Source: Isoalcanivorax indicus (GTDB lineage Bacteria > Pseudomonadota > Gammaproteobacteria > Pseudomonadales > Alcanivoracaceae). From it: a DNA stretch of 64,000 bases. The notes under the pieces were generated by a model. That model made no database searches. It was not told where the DNA came from and worked only from the letters and a program-made list of their open reading frames with translations. Positions 9,410-19,949 of this stretch are shown here, piece by piece. Every line of letters starts with the position of its first letter. The first letter of the stretch is position 1. The stretch covers positions 98,823-162,822 of the forward strand of contig NZ_QGMP01000004.1 in NCBI RefSeq assembly GCF_003259185.1, read 5' to 3'. A program made the position numbers and the translations under genes.

Positions 9410-9808
9410 TTACACGCGGCGTTTTTTCGGCGGCCGGCAGCCGTTATGCGGAATCGGTGTGACGTCAGAAATGCTGGTGATCTTGTAACCACAGGCATTC
9501 AGCGCACGCACCGAGGATTCACGACCCGGACCCGGGCCCTTGACCCGCACTTCCAGATTCTTCAGACCGTAGTCCTTGGCGGCATTACCCGCGTTCTCTG
9601 CGGCCACCTGGGCTGCGAACGGGGTGCTTTTGCGCGAACCACGGAAACCGGCACCACCCGAGGTCGCCCAGGACAGCACATTGCCCTGACGATCAGAGAT
9701 GGTGATGATGGTGTTGTTGAAGGACGCGTGTACGTGCGCAATCCCGTCCGCCACCGTCCGGGTAACCTTCTTGCGACGAGCGCCGCTGTCTTTCTTTGAC
9801 TTTGCCAT
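9410..9808 (-). CDS. rpsK: 30S ribosomal protein uS11
   Basis: 132 residues starting [17 protein letters not shown]. The family core is clear: [32 protein letters not shown] and the C-terminal [18 protein letters not shown]. It forms part of the 30S platform at the E-site mRNA path. It sits between rpsM (20-base gap) and rpsD in the alpha operon. Confidence 0.98.
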   Translation of the reverse strand: MAKSKKDSGARRKKVTRTVADGIAHVHASFNNTIITISDRQGNVLSWATSGGAGFRGSRKSTPFAAQVAAENAGNAAKDYGLKNLEVRVKGPGPGRESSVRALNACGYKITSISDVTPIPHNGCRPPKKRRV

Positions 9809-9828
9809 GATGCCTACCCGAATTCAGT

Positions 9829-10185
9829 TTACTTGCGGATCGGTTTACGCGGGCCCTTACGGGTCCGGGCGTTGGTCTTGGTACGCTGGCCACGCAGTGG
9901 CAGACCACGACGGTGGCGAATGCCCCGGTAGCAACCCATGTCCATCAGACGCTTGATGTTCATGCTCACTTCCCGGCGCAGGTCACCTTCCACCGACAGT
10001 TTGGCCACTTCGCCACGGATCACGTCCAGCTGCTCTTCAGACAGCTCACGGATCTTGGCGGTCGGCGCAATGCCGCTGGCAGCACAGATCTTCTGTGCAG
10101 TGGTACGGCCAACCCCGAAGACGTAGGTCAGCGAGATTACCGCATGCTTGTTGTCCGGGATGTTTACGCCTGCTATACGGGCCAT
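9829..10185 (-). CDS. rpsM: 30S ribosomal protein uS13
   Basis: 118 residues, full length. It starts [20 protein letters not shown], with the helix-two-turns-helix region [12 protein letters not shown], and ends in the basic tail [17 protein letters not shown] that reaches toward the P-site tRNA. S13 lies in the 30S head and bridges to the 50S. It is the first gene of the alpha operon and has its own upstream promoter (10252-10280). Confidence 0.98.
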   Translation of the reverse strand: MARIAGVNIPDNKHAVISLTYVFGVGRTTAQKICAASGIAPTAKIRELSEEQLDVIRGEVAKLSVEGDLRREVSMNIKRLMDMGCYRGIRHRRGLPLRGQRTKTNARTRKGPRKPIRK

Positions 10186-10251
10186 CCAAATTTCTCCGCT
10201 TAACGCAACTGTTCAATGCCGGTGCAGGCCAGAGGCCCGGAAAAGCGCCGC

Positions 10252-10280
10252 ATGGTAGCGGCAGACCGACATATTTTCAA
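10252..10280 (-). promoter_or_regulatory. Alpha-operon promoter upstream of rpsM
   Basis: On the minus strand: TTGAAA (10275-10280), exactly 17 bp, then TACCAT (10252-10257). The start site would fall near 10245, leaving a leader of about 60 bases before rpsM, where S4-type autoregulation operates in relatives. It lies in the 132-base gap between rpmJ and rpsM. Confidence 0.65.
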
Positions 10281-10317
10281 CTTAACCTTGATTCCGGGAC
10301 CCCTCGGGGCCGCCGAA

Positions 10318-10434
10318 TCAGCCCTGACGCTGCTTGTGCCGCGGCTCGGCGCTGCAAATCACCATCACCCGCCCCTTACGGCGAACGATCTTGCAGTTAC
10401 GGCACACCTTCTTGACTGACGCCTGAACCTTCAT
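10318..10434 (-). CDS. rpmJ: 50S ribosomal protein bL36 (zinc-binding form)
   Basis: A 38-residue gene read directly from the sequence. The product begins [14 protein letters not shown] and ends PRHKQRQG. Cys11, Cys14, Cys27 and His33 make the zinc ribbon of the C+ form of L36. Such organisms often keep a zinc-free paralogue elsewhere for zinc starvation; none is in this window. It follows secY by 18 bases, the normal end of the spc operon. Confidence 0.97.
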   Translation of the reverse strand: MKVQASVKKVCRNCKIVRRKGRVMVICSAEPRHKQRQG

Positions 10435-10452
10435 TGCTCTCGCCTCTACTCG

Positions 10453-11826
10453 TTAGCGCACCAGACCGGTGCCGCCATAGCCTTTCATGTTCGCCTTCTT
10501 CATCAGCTTCTCGTACTGGGTGGACATCAGCTGGGCGTTGACCTGAGCCCAGAAGTCCATAACCACCACAACCACGATCAGCAGGGACGTACCACCCAGG
10601 TAGAAGGGCACGTTCCAGATGCCCTGCAGGAACAGGGGCAGCAGGCACACCAGGGTCATGTAGGTGGCACCTACCAGGGTCAGACGACCCATGACCGTAT
10701 CAATGTAACGCGCGGACTGCTCACCCGGACGAATCCCCGGGATATACGCACCCGACTTCTTCAGGTTATCCGCCACATCTTTCGGGTTGAACATCAACGC
10801 CGCATAGAAGTAGCAGAAGAACACAATACCCAGCGTAAACAGCAGGATATACAGCGGCGACCCGGGCATCAGTGCATCGGTGGTCGCACGCATTGCGTTC
10901 GCCCACCAGCCATCACCGGTACCGCCTGTCCACTGGGCGATAGACGCCGGGAACAGCAGGATCGAGCTGGCGAAGATCGCCGGGATCACACCCGCCATGT
11001 TGACCTTCAGCGGCAGATGGCTCTGCTGGGCGGCGTACATGCGGCGACCCTGCTGCCGACGGGCGTAGTTCACCGTGATCCGTCGCTGGCCGCGCTCGAA
11101 GAACACCACCGCGTAGACCACAGCCACCGCCACAATCATGACCAGCAGCATGATCAGCAGGTTCAGCTCGCCCTGGCGCGACGCTTCAAACGTCTGCGCG
11201 ATGGCGCCCGGAAGCCCCGCTACGATACCGGCGAAAATCAGCATCGAAATACCGTTACCGATACCGCGCTCGGTGATCTGTTCACCCAGCCACATCAGAA
11301 ACACTGTACCCGTGACCAGCGAGGTTACCGCGACAAAATAGAAAGACGCGATTTCCATCGTGGCGGCGTTTTCAGCCACCAGGGTCACATTCTGGCTATA
11401 CAGACCGGCGGCAACACCGAAGGACTGCACCAGCGCCAGCACCACCGTCAGATAACGGGTGTACTGGGTAATCTTGCGGCGCCCCTGCTCGCCTTCCTTC
11501 TTCAGCTGCTCCAGGGTGGGGTTCACCGCCGTCAGCAACTGAATCACGATGGCGGCCGTGATATACGGCATCACGCCCAGGGCAAAGATGCTCATGCGCT
11601 CCAGTGCACCACCGGAAAACATGTTGAACATCGCCAAGACAGTGTCACGGTTCTGGTCAAACAGGCGCGCCATGGCGTCCGGGTTGATCCCCGGCACCGG
11701 TATGTGCGCGCCAATCCGGAACACCACCAGAGCACCCAGCAGGAACCCGATACGCCGCCACAGCGTCCGCATTGCGGTGCTGTCCGGGGCATTCTGGTTC
11801 AGTGTCTGTGCACGATTCCTGGCCAT
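10453..11826 (-). CDS. secY: SecYEG translocon channel subunit SecY
   Basis: 457 residues with about ten membrane helices. It forms the protein-conducting channel of the inner membrane with SecE and SecG. Visible: the helix-1 region [21 protein letters not shown] followed by the plug region ([14 protein letters not shown]), the conserved [20 protein letters not shown], and cytoplasmic loops with basic residues ([20 protein letters not shown]). The cytoplasmic C-tail is [16 protein letters not shown]. The position after rplO in the spc operon is standard. Its partner secE is at 37544 in this window. Confidence 0.98.
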   Translation of the reverse strand: MARNRAQTLNQNAPDSTAMRTLWRRIGFLLGALVVFRIGAHIPVPGINPDAMARLFDQNRDTVLAMFNMFSGGALERMSIFALGVMPYITAAIVIQLLTAVNPTLEQLKKEGEQGRRKITQYTRYLTVVLALVQSFGVAAGLYSQNVTLVAENAATMEIASFYFVAVTSLVTGTVFLMWLGEQITERGIGNGISMLIFAGIVAGLPGAIAQTFEASRQGELNLLIMLLVMIVAVAVVYAVVFFERGQRRITVNYARRQQGRRMYAAQQSHLPLKVNMAGVIPAIFASSILLFPASIAQWTGGTGDGWWANAMRATTDALMPGSPLYILLFTLGIVFFCYFYAALMFNPKDVADNLKKSGAYIPGIRPGEQSARYIDTVMGRLTLVGATYMTLVCLLPLFLQGIWNVPFYLGGTSLLIVVVVVMDFWAQVNAQLMSTQYEKLMKKANMKGYGGTGLVR

Positions 11827-11841
11827 GATGGGCTGCCTGTA

Positions 11842-12279
11842 TTATTCCTCGATTTTACCGCCGGCCTGCTCGATCGCCGCCCGTGCACCACGCGTCACCA
11901 TGACGCCGCGCACAGTCACAGCACGATCCAGCTCACCGCTGAGTACGATCTTGGCGCGGGTCATGTCGCGACGGATGATGTTGGCCTTCTTCAGGCTGTC
12001 CAGATCCACCACGTCACCGTCTACCGCTGCCAGCTCGGACAGACGCACTTCAGCAGTGGTCATGGCCTTGCGCGACGTAAAGCCGAATTTCGGCAGACGA
12101 CGCTGCAGCGGCATCTGACCACCCTCGAAACCGGGCTTCACAGTGCCGCCAGACCGGGACGTCTGACCTTTGTGACCACGACCACCGGTCTTGCCCAGAC
12201 CGCTGCCGATACCACGACCTACTCGCTTGCCGGACGGGCGCGCACCGGCGCCGGGGCTCAGTTCATTCAGGCGCATCAT
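11842..12279 (-). CDS. rplO: 50S ribosomal protein uL15
   Basis: 145 residues with the Gly/Arg-rich N-terminal extension [20 protein letters not shown] that threads into 23S rRNA. Its start is coupled to rpmD: the rpmD stop TAA and this ATG share one base. Two consecutive ATG codons (12279, 12276) are possible starts; the second gives the usual MRLNELSP. L15 is a late assembly protein of the 50S subunit. Confidence 0.97.
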   Translation of the reverse strand: MMRLNELSPGAGARPSGKRVGRGIGSGLGKTGGRGHKGQTSRSGGTVKPGFEGGQMPLQRRLPKFGFTSRKAMTTAEVRLSELAAVDGDVVDLDSLKKANIIRRDMTRAKIVLSGELDRAVTVRGVMVTRGARAAIEQAGGKIEE

Positions 12280-12464
12280 TACTCTCCTTCAACCTGAACC
12301 ATGTACGAGACCTTGTTGATCATGCCGCGTACCGCAGGAGTATCTTCAACCTCAACCGTGTGGCCGATCCGGCGCAGGCCGAGACCACGCACGCAGGCCT
12401 TGTGCTTTTCCAGCCGGCCCGCGGTGCTCTTCGTCTGGGTTACCTTGATCTTGTTAGCCGCCAT
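12279..12464 (-). CDS. rpmD: 50S ribosomal protein uL30
   Basis: 61 residues, typical bacterial length. The conserved core is [20 protein letters not shown] followed by [26 protein letters not shown]. It lies in the spc operon 23 bases after rpsE and overlaps rplO by one base, suggesting translational coupling. Confidence 0.97.
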   Translation of the reverse strand: MAANKIKVTQTKSTAGRLEKHKACVRGLGLRRIGHTVEVEDTPAVRGMINKVSYMVQVEGE

Positions 12465-12487
12465 CGCTCTGCTTCCGGTTAATTCGC

Positions 12488-12985
12488 TTAGTTCAGAATC
12501 TCTTCCACGGTCTTGCCGCGCTTCGCCGCCACCGCTTCAACGGAGGACATCGCACGCAGACCCTCGAAGGTTGCCCGCACCACGTTCACCGGATTGGTGG
12601 AACCGTAGCACTTGGCCAGAACGTTCTGCACGCCGGCCACTTCCAGCACCGCACGCATCGCACCACCGGCAATCACACCGGTACCGTCAGAGGCCGGCTG
12701 CATGTACACCTTGGAGGCGCCATGGCGAGCCTTGATCGGGTGCTGGATGGTGCTGCCGTCCAGGTCAACATGAATCATGTTGCGGCGGGCAGCTTCCAGC
12801 GCTTTCTGGATGGCAGCCGGCACTTCACGTGCCTTGCCGCGGCCGAAGCCGACCTTGCCTTTGCCATCGCCCACCACGGTCAGCGCGGTAAAGCCGAAGA
12901 TACGGCCACCCTTGACCACCTTGGCAACCCGGTTCACCTGAACCAGCTTTTCCTGCAGACCTTCGTTGGGATCAACCTTCGCCAT
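12488..12985 (-). CDS. rpsE: 30S ribosomal protein uS5
   Basis: 165 residues. The double-stranded-RNA-binding N-domain has the signature [20 protein letters not shown] and [14 protein letters not shown]; the C-terminal part has the family motif [20 protein letters not shown]5 sits at the mRNA entry side of the 30S and contributes to accuracy and helicase activity. Standard spc-operon place between rplR and rpmD. Confidence 0.98.
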   Translation of the reverse strand: MAKVDPNEGLQEKLVQVNRVAKVVKGGRIFGFTALTVVGDGKGKVGFGRGKAREVPAAIQKALEAARRNMIHVDLDGSTIQHPIKARHGASKVYMQPASDGTGVIAGGAMRAVLEVAGVQNVLAKCYGSTNPVNVVRATFEGLRAMSSVEAVAAKRGKTVEEILN

Positions 12986-12996
12986 AACCAGTACCC

Positions 12997-13347
12997 TTAG
13001 AATTCAAGCCCGTTTTCACGCGCCGCATCGGCCAGCGCCTTCACCCGGCCATGGTATTTGAAGCCGGAACGATCAAAGGCGACGCGCTCAACGCCAGCTG
13101 CCTTGGCCCGCTCGGCGATCAGCTTGCCCACCGCCGCAGCGGCGTCGGCGTTGCCGGTCGCGCTGCCACGCAGATCCTTTTCGACGGTGGAAGCCGTAGC
13201 CAACACCTTGTCGCCTGCCGCCGTAGTCACCTGAGCATACATGTGGCGCGGCGTGCGATTTACACACAGACGGAACTCACCCAACTCGCGAATCTTCATC
13301 CGGGTGCGTTTCGCTCTGCGCTGACGTGCTTCTCTTTTGTCTTTCAT
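12997..13347 (-). CDS. rplR: 50S ribosomal protein uL18
   Basis: 116 residues, starting with a very basic stretch ([20 protein letters not shown]) and ending [20 protein letters not shown], both diagnostic. L18 binds 5S rRNA with L5 and helps dock it in the central protuberance. The gaps are 17 bases after rplF and 11 bases before rpsE. Confidence 0.97.
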   Translation of the reverse strand: MKDKREARQRRAKRTRMKIRELGEFRLCVNRTPRHMYAQVTTAAGDKVLATASTVEKDLRGSATGNADAAAAVGKLIAERAKAAGVERVAFDRSGFKYHGRVKALADAARENGLEF

Positions 13348-13364
13348 GACTTCAGTCTCGACGG

Positions 13365-13898
13365 TTATTTCTTCTTGGCTTCCTTGCGGCGAACTTGTTC
13401 GCCGGCATAACGGACGCCCTTACCCTTGTACGGCTCAGGCGGGCGGAAGCCACGTACATTGGCGGCCACCTGGCCAACCAGCTGCTTGTCGACACCCTTG
13501 AGGACAATTTCTGTCTGCGTCGGGGTTTCTGCGGTCACACCTTCCGGCAGCTCGTAAGCCACGGGGTGGGAGAAACCAAGAGACAGGTTCAGAACCTTGC
13601 CTTGCGCCTGGGCACGATAACCAACGCCTACCAGCTCAAGCTTGCGCTCGAAGCCAGCGGACACGCCAGTCACCATATTCTGAAGCAGCGCGCGTGTCGT
13701 ACCGGCCAGAGCCCAGGCTTGCTGTGCTTCTTTCGCCGGACGGAACGTGATCACGCCGTCTTCTACAGCCACAGTCACCAGTTCGTGCACCGTGTGTTCC
13801 AGGGAGCCTTTGCTACCCTTGACGGTGACGTTCTGGCCGTCGATCTTGACATCGACGCCCTGCGGCAGTTTTACAGGATCTTTCGCTACTCGTGACAT
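13365..13898 (-). CDS. rplF: 50S ribosomal protein uL6
   Basis: 177 residues forming two similar alpha/beta domains. The N-domain has [20 protein letters not shown]; the C-domain ends with the signature [21 protein letters not shown]6 sits near the sarcin-ricin loop and factor-binding site. The gap to rplR is 17 bases. Confidence 0.98.
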   Translation of the reverse strand: MSRVAKDPVKLPQGVDVKIDGQNVTVKGSKGSLEHTVHELVTVAVEDGVITFRPAKEAQQAWALAGTTRALLQNMVTGVSAGFERKLELVGVGYRAQAQGKVLNLSLGFSHPVAYELPEGVTAETPTQTEIVLKGVDKQLVGQVAANVRGFRPPEPYKGKGVRYAGEQVRRKEAKKK

Positions 13899-13929
13899 TG
13901 CTGCACCTAACCCGTTTATGCCGCTATCG

Positions 13930-14325
13930 TCAGGACACTTCGCAAATCAGCTCGCCGCCAACATTGGCCTTGCGTGCTGCGCGATCGGTCATAAAGCCCT
14001 GGTTGGTGGAAACGATCATCACGCCCAGACCGCCTTTCACCTTCGGAATCTCACCGGCGCCCTTGTAGATGCGCAGACCAGGGGAGCTCACCCGCTTGAT
14101 CTTCTCGATCACCGGGCGGCCTTCAAAATATTTCAGCTCGATGGTCAGGGTCGGCTTCTTGTCGTCGCCGCCTACCTGATAGTCACCGATATAACCCTCA
14201 TCCTGCAGCACCTTGGCAATGGCCACCTTGCTAGTGGAAGACGGAATGTCTACCGAGACCTTGTTTGCCATCTGCGCATTGCGAATACGGGTAAACATAT
14301 CCGCCAGGGTATCTTGCATGCTCAT
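13930..14325 (-). CDS. rpsH: 30S ribosomal protein uS8
   Basis: 131 residues starting [18 protein letters not shown], with the C-terminal signature [21 protein letters not shown]8 binds helix 21 of 16S rRNA early in assembly. In enterics S8 represses the spc operon by binding the rplX-rplE mRNA region. Spacing to neighbours is 38 bases after rpsN and 31 before rplF. Confidence 0.98.
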   Translation of the reverse strand: MSMQDTLADMFTRIRNAQMANKVSVDIPSSTSKVAIAKVLQDEGYIGDYQVGGDDKKPTLTIELKYFEGRPVIEKIKRVSSPGLRIYKGAGEIPKVKGGLGVMIVSTNQGFMTDRAARKANVGGELICEVS

Positions 14326-14363
14326 GCTGCTGTCGCTCCGCTACTCATGCCCTTGCGGGCGTC

Positions 14364-14669
14364 TTACCAGCTGGACTTCACCAGGCCCGGTACGTCACCG
14401 CGCATGGCGGCTTCCCGCAACTTGTTACGACCCAGGCCGAACTTGCGGTATACACCGTGCGGACGCCCGGTGATCCGGCAGCGGTTCCGCTGACGGGTAC
14501 GGGCGGAGTCACGGGGCAGCTTCTGCAGCTGCACCTGGGCATCCCACTTGGCTTCCGCTTCCGCATTCGGGTCACGGATAATCGCCTTGAGCTCGGCACG
14601 CTTGGCAGCATACTTGGCAACCAGCTTGGCGCGCTTCTGCTCCCGGTTTTTCATAGAGACCTTAGCCAT
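14364..14669 (-). CDS. rpsN: 30S ribosomal protein uS14, zinc-free form
   Basis: 101 residues, the long C-minus form: only one Cys is present ([12 protein letters not shown]), so there is no zinc ribbon, unlike the short 61-residue version. The C-terminal core [19 protein letters not shown] is intact. It stabilises the 30S head. Lies 9 bases after rplE. Confidence 0.98.
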   Translation of the reverse strand: MAKVSMKNREQKRAKLVAKYAAKRAELKAIIRDPNAEAEAKWDAQVQLQKLPRDSARTRQRNRCRITGRPHGVYRKFGLGRNKLREAAMRGDVPGLVKSSW

Positions 14670-14678
14670 GCTTCTCTC

Positions 14679-15218
14679 TCAACCTTTCATCGGGAAGTTG
14701 AAGGCGCGCAGCAGCGCGCGGGCTTCTTCATCGGTCTTCGCCGTGGTGGTAATGGTAATGTCCATACCACGCAGCTTGTCGACCTTGTCGTACTCAACCT
14801 CCGGGAACACGATCTGCTCGCGCAGCCCCATGGAGTAGTTGCCACGACCATCGAATGACTTGGCGTTCAGACCACGGAAGTCCCGCACTCGCGGGATCGC
14901 CACGTCGACCAGGCGGCCAAGAAATTCATACATACGCTGGCGACGCAGAGTCACCTTGCAACCGATCGGCCAGCCTTCACGGATCTTGAAGCCCGCCACG
15001 GATTTGCGTGCGTTGTTCACGATCGGCTTCTGGCCGGAGATCGCGGTCATGTCGGACAGTGCGCCCTCCATCGCCTTGCGGTCCTGGGCAGCCTCACCCA
15101 CACCCATGTTCAGGGTGATCTTGGTGATTTTCGGCACTTCCATCACGTTCTTGTACCCAAACTCCTTGAGGAGCTTCGGCACGATCTCTTTCTCGTAAAC
15201 TTCTTTCAGAGTGCTCAT
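14679..15218 (-). CDS. rplE: 50S ribosomal protein uL5
   Basis: 179 residues, full length. Signatures: [17 protein letters not shown] near the start, the [25 protein letters not shown] segment ([19 protein letters not shown]), and [10 protein letters not shown]5 binds 5S rRNA and contacts P-site tRNA. Gap 15 bases after rplX. Confidence 0.98.
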   Translation of the reverse strand: MSTLKEVYEKEIVPKLLKEFGYKNVMEVPKITKITLNMGVGEAAQDRKAMEGALSDMTAISGQKPIVNNARKSVAGFKIREGWPIGCKVTLRRQRMYEFLGRLVDVAIPRVRDFRGLNAKSFDGRGNYSMGLREQIVFPEVEYDKVDKLRGMDITITTTAKTDEEARALLRAFNFPMKG

Positions 15219-15233
15219 GCTTCACCCAACCTC

Positions 15234-15548
15234 TCAGGCGCCGACTACTTCGCCATTGGATTTGAAGTACCGGACCTTGTTGCCGTCCTCTACCCGGAAG
15301 CCCACGCGGTCAGCTTTCTCGGTTGCCGGATTCCAGATCGCAACGTTGGACGCTTCGATGCTGGCTTCCTTCTCGATGATGCCGCCCTGAATCCCACGCT
15401 GCGGATTGGCACGCGTGTGCTTCTTGACAATATTTACGCCAGAGACGAGCAGGCGACCATTGGTCAGGACTTTCGTGACCTTGCCGCGCTTACCTTTGTC
15501 TTTACCGGCGATTACGATGACTTCGTCATCACGCTTGATCTTGAGCAT
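15234..15548 (-). CDS. rplX: 50S ribosomal protein uL24
   Basis: 104 residues with the KOW motif at the start ([20 protein letters not shown]). L24 is one of two assembly-initiator proteins of the 50S and lies at the tunnel exit. Standard place between rplN and rplE. Confidence 0.98.
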   Translation of the reverse strand: MLKIKRDDEVIVIAGKDKGKRGKVTKVLTNGRLLVSGVNIVKKHTRANPQRGIQGGIIEKEASIEASNVAIWNPATEKADRVGFRVEDGNKVRYFKSNGEVVGA

Positions 15549-15562
15549 TACCTCACCCGCCT

Positions 15563-15931
15563 TTACAGAACTTCAGGTGCCAGGGAGATGATCTTCATGA
15601 ACTGCTCGGTACGCAGTTCCCGGGTCACCGGGCCGAAGATCCGGGTACCGATCGGCGCCTTGTTGTTGTTCAACAGGACCGCGGCATTTTCGTCGAAACG
15701 AATTACTGAACCATCCGGGCGACGTACGCCCTTGCGAGTCCGCACCACTACAGCGCTCATCACGTCACCTTTCTTGACGCGACCACGCGGAATCGCTTCC
15801 TTCACAGTGACCTTGATGATGTCACCAATGCCGGCGTAGCGGCGGTGTGACCCACCCAGCACCTTGATGCACTGGACCCGGCGCGCGCCGCTGTTGTCGG
15901 CCACTTCGAGCATGCTTTCGGTCTGAATCAT
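15563..15931 (-). CDS. rplN: 50S ribosomal protein uL14
   Basis: 122 residues, exact family length. It begins [20 protein letters not shown] and contains the signature [21 protein letters not shown]14 lies at the subunit interface beside L19 and is the docking site of the silencing factor RsfS. First gene of the classical spc operon; the 27-base gap to rpsQ leaves little space for a separate promoter. Confidence 0.98.
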   Translation of the reverse strand: MIQTESMLEVADNSGARRVQCIKVLGGSHRRYAGIGDIIKVTVKEAIPRGRVKKGDVMSAVVVRTRKGVRRPDGSVIRFDENAAVLLNNNKAPIGTRIFGPVTRELRTEQFMKIISLAPEVL

Positions 15932-15958
15932 CGTCTATCTCTCCAAAGCAACGCCGGA

Positions 15959-16228
15959 TCAGGCTTGTTGAGCCTGCTCTACCACACTGACCAGCATCCA
16001 GGTTTTACGCCGGGACAGCGGACGACACTCCTCGATGGTGACCAGGTCACCCTCGCGGCACTGGTTGTCCTCGTCATGCGCCATAAGCTTGGTGGAGCGA
16101 CGAATGAACTTGCCGTAAAGCGGATGCTTTACCTGGCGCTCTACCAGCACAGTGATGGTCTTGTCGCCCTTGTTAGAGACAACCTTGCCGGTCACCGTAC
16201 GCTTCAGTTTCTGATTCGCTTCGGCCAT
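15959..16228 (-). CDS. rpsQ: 30S ribosomal protein uS17
   Basis: 89 residues with an OB fold. Signatures: [40 protein letters not shown] and [14 protein letters not shown]. It binds helix 11 of 16S rRNA early in 30S assembly. Only two bases separate it from rpmC, so translation is probably coupled. Confidence 0.98.
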   Translation of the reverse strand: MAEANQKLKRTVTGKVVSNKGDKTITVLVERQVKHPLYGKFIRRSTKLMAHDEDNQCREGDLVTIEECRPLSRRKTWMLVSVVEQAQQA

Positions 16229-16230
16229 GA

Positions 16231-16422
16231 CTATTTACCCTGCTTCTCTTTGAGGACGGTCTTCACACGCGCGATATCACGGCGTACTTCACCGATCTGG
16301 TGCGTCTGCGACAACTGCCCGGATGCCTGCTTCATGCGCTGCTTGAACTGTTGCTCCAGCAGACCATTGAGCTCGCCCTGCAGCTCCTCAACACTTTTGT
16401 CTCTCAGCTCGCTTGCTTTCAT
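16231..16422 (-). CDS. rpmC: 50S ribosomal protein uL29
   Basis: 63 residues, mostly alpha-helical ([20 protein letters not shown], then LRMK-region equivalent [17 protein letters not shown]). It sits beside L23 at the tunnel exit, where SRP and trigger factor dock. Gaps are 3 bases after rplP and 2 bases before rpsQ. Confidence 0.97.
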   Translation of the reverse strand: MKASELRDKSVEELQGELNGLLEQQFKQRMKQASGQLSQTHQIGEVRRDIARVKTVLKEKQGK

Positions 16423-16425
16423 GGC

Positions 16426-16839
16426 TTACATCACCGTCCGAGTCACGACACGGGTGCTGACCGGCAGCTTCGCCGCGGCCAGACGGAATGCCTCGCGGGC
16501 CACTTCGTCTGCCACACCTTCCATTTCATACAGCATCTTGCCCGGCTGGATCTGAGCCACCCAGTACTCGACGCTACCCTTACCTTTACCCATACGCACT
16601 TCAAGCGGCTTCTTGGTGATCGGTTTGTCCGGGAACACCCGGATCCAGATCTTGCCACCACGCTTGACGTGACGAGTCATGGCACGACGAGCGGCTTCGA
16701 TCTGACGCGCGGTCAGTCGACCCCGGCCAGTAGCCTGGAGACCGATGGTGCCGAATGACACCTTGGAGCCCCGTTGTGCCAGGCCGCGGTTACGGCCCTT
16801 CATGACTTTCCGGAATTTCGTACGCTTTGGCTGCAACAT
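16426..16839 (-). CDS. rplP: 50S ribosomal protein uL16
   Basis: 137 residues. Starts [20 protein letters not shown] and has the two family signatures [20 protein letters not shown] and [20 protein letters not shown]. The conserved Arg in the RMGKGKG loop is the kind hydroxylated by ArfA-type oxygenase YcfD. It organises the A-site tRNA region of the 50S. Confidence 0.98.
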   Translation of the reverse strand: MLQPKRTKFRKVMKGRNRGLAQRGSKVSFGTIGLQATGRGRLTARQIEAARRAMTRHVKRGGKIWIRVFPDKPITKKPLEVRMGKGKGSVEYWVAQIQPGKMLYEMEGVADEVAREAFRLAAAKLPVSTRVVTRTVM

Positions 16840-16852
16840 CGTTCGCTACCCT

Positions 16853-17542
16853 TTAGCCACGGCCACGCTTTTTGGGCGCCTTGACCTGCTTCTCTTCCTG
16901 CGCCTGTTCCATGCCACCCAGGATCTCCCCGCGGAAGATCCACACCTTGATACCAATGGTACCGTAGGTGGTTTCAGCACGAACGCTGGCGTAGTCGATA
17001 TCCGCACGCAGCGTATGCAGCGGCACACGGCCCTCACGGTACCACTCGGTACGCGCGATCTCTGCACCGCCCAGACGACCGGACACCTGCACCTTGATAC
17101 CTTCAGCACCCGCCTTCATGGCGTTCTGCACAGCGCGCTTCATGGCGCGGCGGAACATCACCCGGCGCTCAAGCTGACCGGCAATGTTGTCACCTACCAG
17201 ACGGGCATCCAGGTCGGGCTTGCGCACTTCCTCGATGTTGATGTGCACAGGCACACCCATCTGCTCGGCAACGTCCTTGCGCAGACGCTCGACATCTTCA
17301 CCTTTCTTGCCGATCACGATGCCCGGGCGTGCCGTGCTGATCGTGATACGTACATTCTCGCTCGGACGCTCGATCTTGATCTTGCTGACCGACGCGTTCT
17401 TCAGGCGCTTGTGCAGGTAGTCACGGACCTTGAGGTCAGTAACCAGATAGTCGGCGTAGTGCTTCGGGTTCGCGTACCAGAGCGAATTGTGCTCCTTGAC
17501 GATACCCAGGCGAATGCCGACCGGATGAACTTTCTGACCCAT
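16853..17542 (-). CDS. rpsC: 30S ribosomal protein uS3
   Basis: 229 residues from the ATG at 17540-17542, which gives the universal [13 protein letters not shown] start; an open frame continues upstream but only by overlap with rplV. A KH domain (about residues 39-107) has [16 protein letters not shown] with the GxxG loop. The C-domain has the signature [18 protein letters not shown]3 lines the mRNA entry channel. Four bases separate it from rplV. Confidence 0.98.
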   Translation of the reverse strand: MGQKVHPVGIRLGIVKEHNSLWYANPKHYADYLVTDLKVRDYLHKRLKNASVSKIKIERPSENVRITISTARPGIVIGKKGEDVERLRKDVAEQMGVPVHINIEEVRKPDLDARLVGDNIAGQLERRVMFRRAMKRAVQNAMKAGAEGIKVQVSGRLGGAEIARTEWYREGRVPLHTLRADIDYASVRAETTYGTIGIKVWIFRGEILGGMEQAQEEKQVKAPKKRGRG

Positions 17543-17546
17543 CTGA

Positions 17547-17891
17547 TTACTCCTCGCCTTCCGACACTTTGACGGTGATGTGGCAGGTGCGCTTGGTGAT
17601 GCGATCAGCGCGGCCCTTGGCACGCGGCTTGATGCGCTTCAGCGACATACCCTCATCCACAAAGATCGTGGACACCTTCAGCTCATCCACATCAGCGCCA
17701 TCGTTGTTCTCCGCGTTGGCGATTGCGGACTCCAGCACTTTCTTGACAATCTTGGCCGCCTTCTTCGGGCTGAACGCCAGCACATTAAGTGCCTGCTCAA
17801 CCTTCAGACCGCGCACCTGGTCAGCAACCAGACGGGCCTTCTGCGCCGAGATTCTTGCCCCGCGAAGGCGGGCTGCAACTTCTGTCGCCAT
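17547..17891 (-). CDS. rplV: 50S ribosomal protein uL22
   Basis: 114 residues from the ATG at 17889-17891 ([20 protein letters not shown]). A GTG nine bases earlier (17900) is in frame, but it sits directly against the GGGTGG ribosome-binding sequence, so the ATG is preferred. The long beta-hairpin that lines the exit tunnel ends in the signature [19 protein letters not shown]. Macrolide-resistance deletions in relatives affect this loop; here it looks intact. Confidence 0.97.
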   Translation of the reverse strand: MATEVAARLRGARISAQKARLVADQVRGLKVEQALNVLAFSPKKAAKIVKKVLESAIANAENNDGADVDELKVSTIFVDEGMSLKRIKPRAKGRADRITKRTCHITVKVSEGEE

Positions 17892-17906
17892 GCTCGTCAC
17901 CCACCC

Positions 17907-18182
17907 TTACCGCTTGGACTTCTTGTCCACAATGTGCCCGCGGAAGTTGCGGGTCAGGGCGAACTCGCCCAGCTTGTGGCCAACCATATGTTCTGACACC
18001 AGCACAGGAACGTGCTGCTTGCCGTTGTGTACCGCGATGGTCATGCCGACCATCTCCGGAATGATCATGGAGCGGCGCGACCAGGTCTTGACCGGCTTAC
18101 GCGAGTTGCTCTCTACCGCTTCCTCCACCTTCTTCAGAAGGTGGTGATCCACAAAAGGACCTTTTTTCAGTGAACGTGGCAC
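17907..18182 (-). CDS. rpsS: 30S ribosomal protein uS19
   Basis: 91 residues starting [20 protein letters not shown], with the signature [20 protein letters not shown]. It lies in the 30S head beside S13. Gaps are 16 bases after rplB and 15 before rplV. Confidence 0.98.
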   Translation of the reverse strand: MPRSLKKGPFVDHHLLKKVEEAVESNSRKPVKTWSRRSMIIPEMVGMTIAVHNGKQHVPVLVSEHMVGHKLGEFALTRNFRGHIVDKKSKR

Positions 18183-18198
18183 AGCCTAGTCCTCTCTG

Positions 18199-19026
18199 TT
18201 ACTTCGCCCGACGATCGCGAACGATCATCTTGCGGGTACGCTTATTGGTACGGGTTTTGTGACCTTTGGTCGGCACACCCCAGGGCGTCACAGGGTGACG
18301 ACCACCGGAGGTACGACCTTCACCACCACCATGCGGGTGATCCACCGGGTTCATGGCCACACCACGCACCGTCGGACGCACACCACGCCAGCGGGATGCA
18401 CCGGCCTTACCCAGAGACCGCAGGCTGTGCTCGCTGTTCGAGACTTCGCCCAGGGTCGCACGACACTCAGCATGCACCTTGCGCATCTCGCCGGAGCGCA
18501 GACGCAAGGTAACGAACTCGCCGTCCTTCGCCAGCACCTGCACTGAGGTACCGGCAGAGCGCGCCAGCTGGCCACCCTTGCCCGGGCGCATTTCCACGTT
18601 ATGCACTGTGGAACCCAGCGGGATGTTGCGCAGCGGCAGCGCGTTGCCCGGCTTGATCGGAGCATCCTGACCGGAGCGCACCTTGTCACCCGCCTTCAGG
18701 CCTTTGGGCGCCAGAATGTAGCGGCGCTCGCCATCGGCGTACTTCAGCAGTGCAATGTGCGCAGAACGGTTCGGATCATACTCCAGACGCTCGACTTCTG
18801 CGCCCACTCCGTCCTTGTTGCGACGGAAATCGATCACCCGATACTTCTGCTTGTGACCACCACCCTTGTGACGGGTCGTGATCCGGCCATTGTTATTACG
18901 GCCGCCATTCCGGGTCTTGCTTTCGGTCAGCGGACCGTAAGGCGCACCTTTGTGCAGCTCCTCACTGACCACCTTGACCACAAAGCGGCGACCCGGGGAA
19001 GTAGGTTTACACTTCACGATAGCCAT
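18199..19026 (-). CDS. rplB: 50S ribosomal protein uL2
   Basis: 275 residues. N-terminal SH3-like RNA-binding region includes [19 protein letters not shown]; the C-terminal signature [20 protein letters not shown] carries the conserved His near the peptidyl-transferase centre. L2 is essential for subunit association. Gap 12 bases after rplW. Confidence 0.98.
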   Translation of the reverse strand: MAIVKCKPTSPGRRFVVKVVSEELHKGAPYGPLTESKTRNGGRNNNGRITTRHKGGGHKQKYRVIDFRRNKDGVGAEVERLEYDPNRSAHIALLKYADGERRYILAPKGLKAGDKVRSGQDAPIKPGNALPLRNIPLGSTVHNVEMRPGKGGQLARSAGTSVQVLAKDGEFVTLRLRSGEMRKVHAECRATLGEVSNSEHSLRSLGKAGASRWRGVRPTVRGVAMNPVDHPHGGGEGRTSGGRHPVTPWGVPTKGHKTRTNKRTRKMIVRDRRAK

Positions 19027-19038
19027 GACTCGTTACCC

Positions 19039-19335
19039 CTACTCAGCAGCCAGAAAATCAATGTCCTGGCCCGCCTGCAATGAGACGTAAGCCTTTTTCC
19101 AGTCGCTGCGCTTGCCCTGAACCCGGCCAAACACCTTGCGCTTGCCCTTTACGTTCAGCGTCTGAATCGCTTCGACCTTGACATCAAACAGCTGCTCTAC
19201 AGCTTTCTTGATCTCACGCTTGGAGGCGTCGCGCGCCACCTTGAACACATACTGGCCGTTCTTGTCTGCCACCACGCTGGCCTTTTCGGACACGTGGGGA
19301 GCAAGCAGGACCTGGAAGATACGCTCCTGGTTCAT
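19039..19335 (-). CDS. rplW: 50S ribosomal protein uL23
   Basis: 98 residues with the family core [20 protein letters not shown] and [20 protein letters not shown]. It is the main docking site for trigger factor and SRP at the tunnel exit. Its start overlaps the rplD stop by four bases (ATGA type), so the two are translationally coupled. Confidence 0.98.
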   Translation of the reverse strand: MNQERIFQVLLAPHVSEKASVVADKNGQYVFKVARDASKREIKKAVEQLFDVKVEAIQTLNVKGKRKVFGRVQGKRSDWKKAYVSLQAGQDIDFLAAE

Positions 19336-19934
19336 GCCAACGCCTCCTCAAGCTTCTTCAGAGCCGGCACGGTCACGAGCACCTTCTCGAAAGCGATCAG
19401 GCTGACCGGATCCACACCCTGCACATCACGCACGTCGACGTGCGGCAGGTTGCGGGCAGACAGGAACAGGTTCTCGTCCACCTGATCAGCAACAATCAGC
19501 ACGTTGTCCAGACCCAGCGCCTTCAGTTTTTCCTGCAGGGCCTTGGTCTTCGGGGCATCCAGGGCAAACTCGTCAACCACAACGAGACGCTCCTGACGCA
19601 CCAGCTCGGACAGGATGCACTGCAGGGCGCCGCGGTACATCTTGCGGTTCACCTTCTGCTCGTAATCCCGCGGCTTGGCCGCAAAGGTCACACCACCGCT
19701 GCGCCAGATCGGGCTGCGGATGGTGCCGGCGCGAGCGCGACCGGTACCCTTCTGACGCCACGGCTTCTTGCCGCCGCCGCTAACTTCTGAACGGGTTTTC
19801 TGTGCCTTGCTACCCTGACGGCCGCCAGCCATAAAGGCGACAACCACCTGGTGCACCAGCGGCTCGTTGAAGTCTTTGCCGAAGGCGACTTCAGACACAG
19901 AAACTGTTCCTCCAGAGGCAGTATTGAGATTCAT
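19332..19934 (-). CDS. rplD: 50S ribosomal protein uL4
   Basis: 200 residues. The extended tunnel loop is visible ([40 protein letters not shown]). Besides its ribosomal role, L4 in E. coli represses the S10 operon by acting on the leader hairpin before rpsJ; a hairpin with a T-run is present there (20984-21021). Gap 15 bases after rplC. Confidence 0.98.
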   Translation of the reverse strand: MNLNTASGGTVSVSEVAFGKDFNEPLVHQVVVAFMAGGRQGSKAQKTRSEVSGGGKKPWRQKGTGRARAGTIRSPIWRSGGVTFAAKPRDYEQKVNRKMYRGALQCILSELVRQERLVVVDEFALDAPKTKALQEKLKALGLDNVLIVADQVDENLFLSARNLPHVDVRDVQGVDPVSLIAFEKVLVTVPALKKLEEALA

Positions 19935-19949
19935 CCTCTATATCCTCTC

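Noticed and set aside
16853..17623. Longer N-terminus for uS3
   Set aside because: The upstream codons overlap rplV and lack family similarity; MGQKVHP is the universal start. Similar extensions were discarded for rplJ, rplK, rplL, urtA, the acyl-CoA synthetase and the GntR gene.
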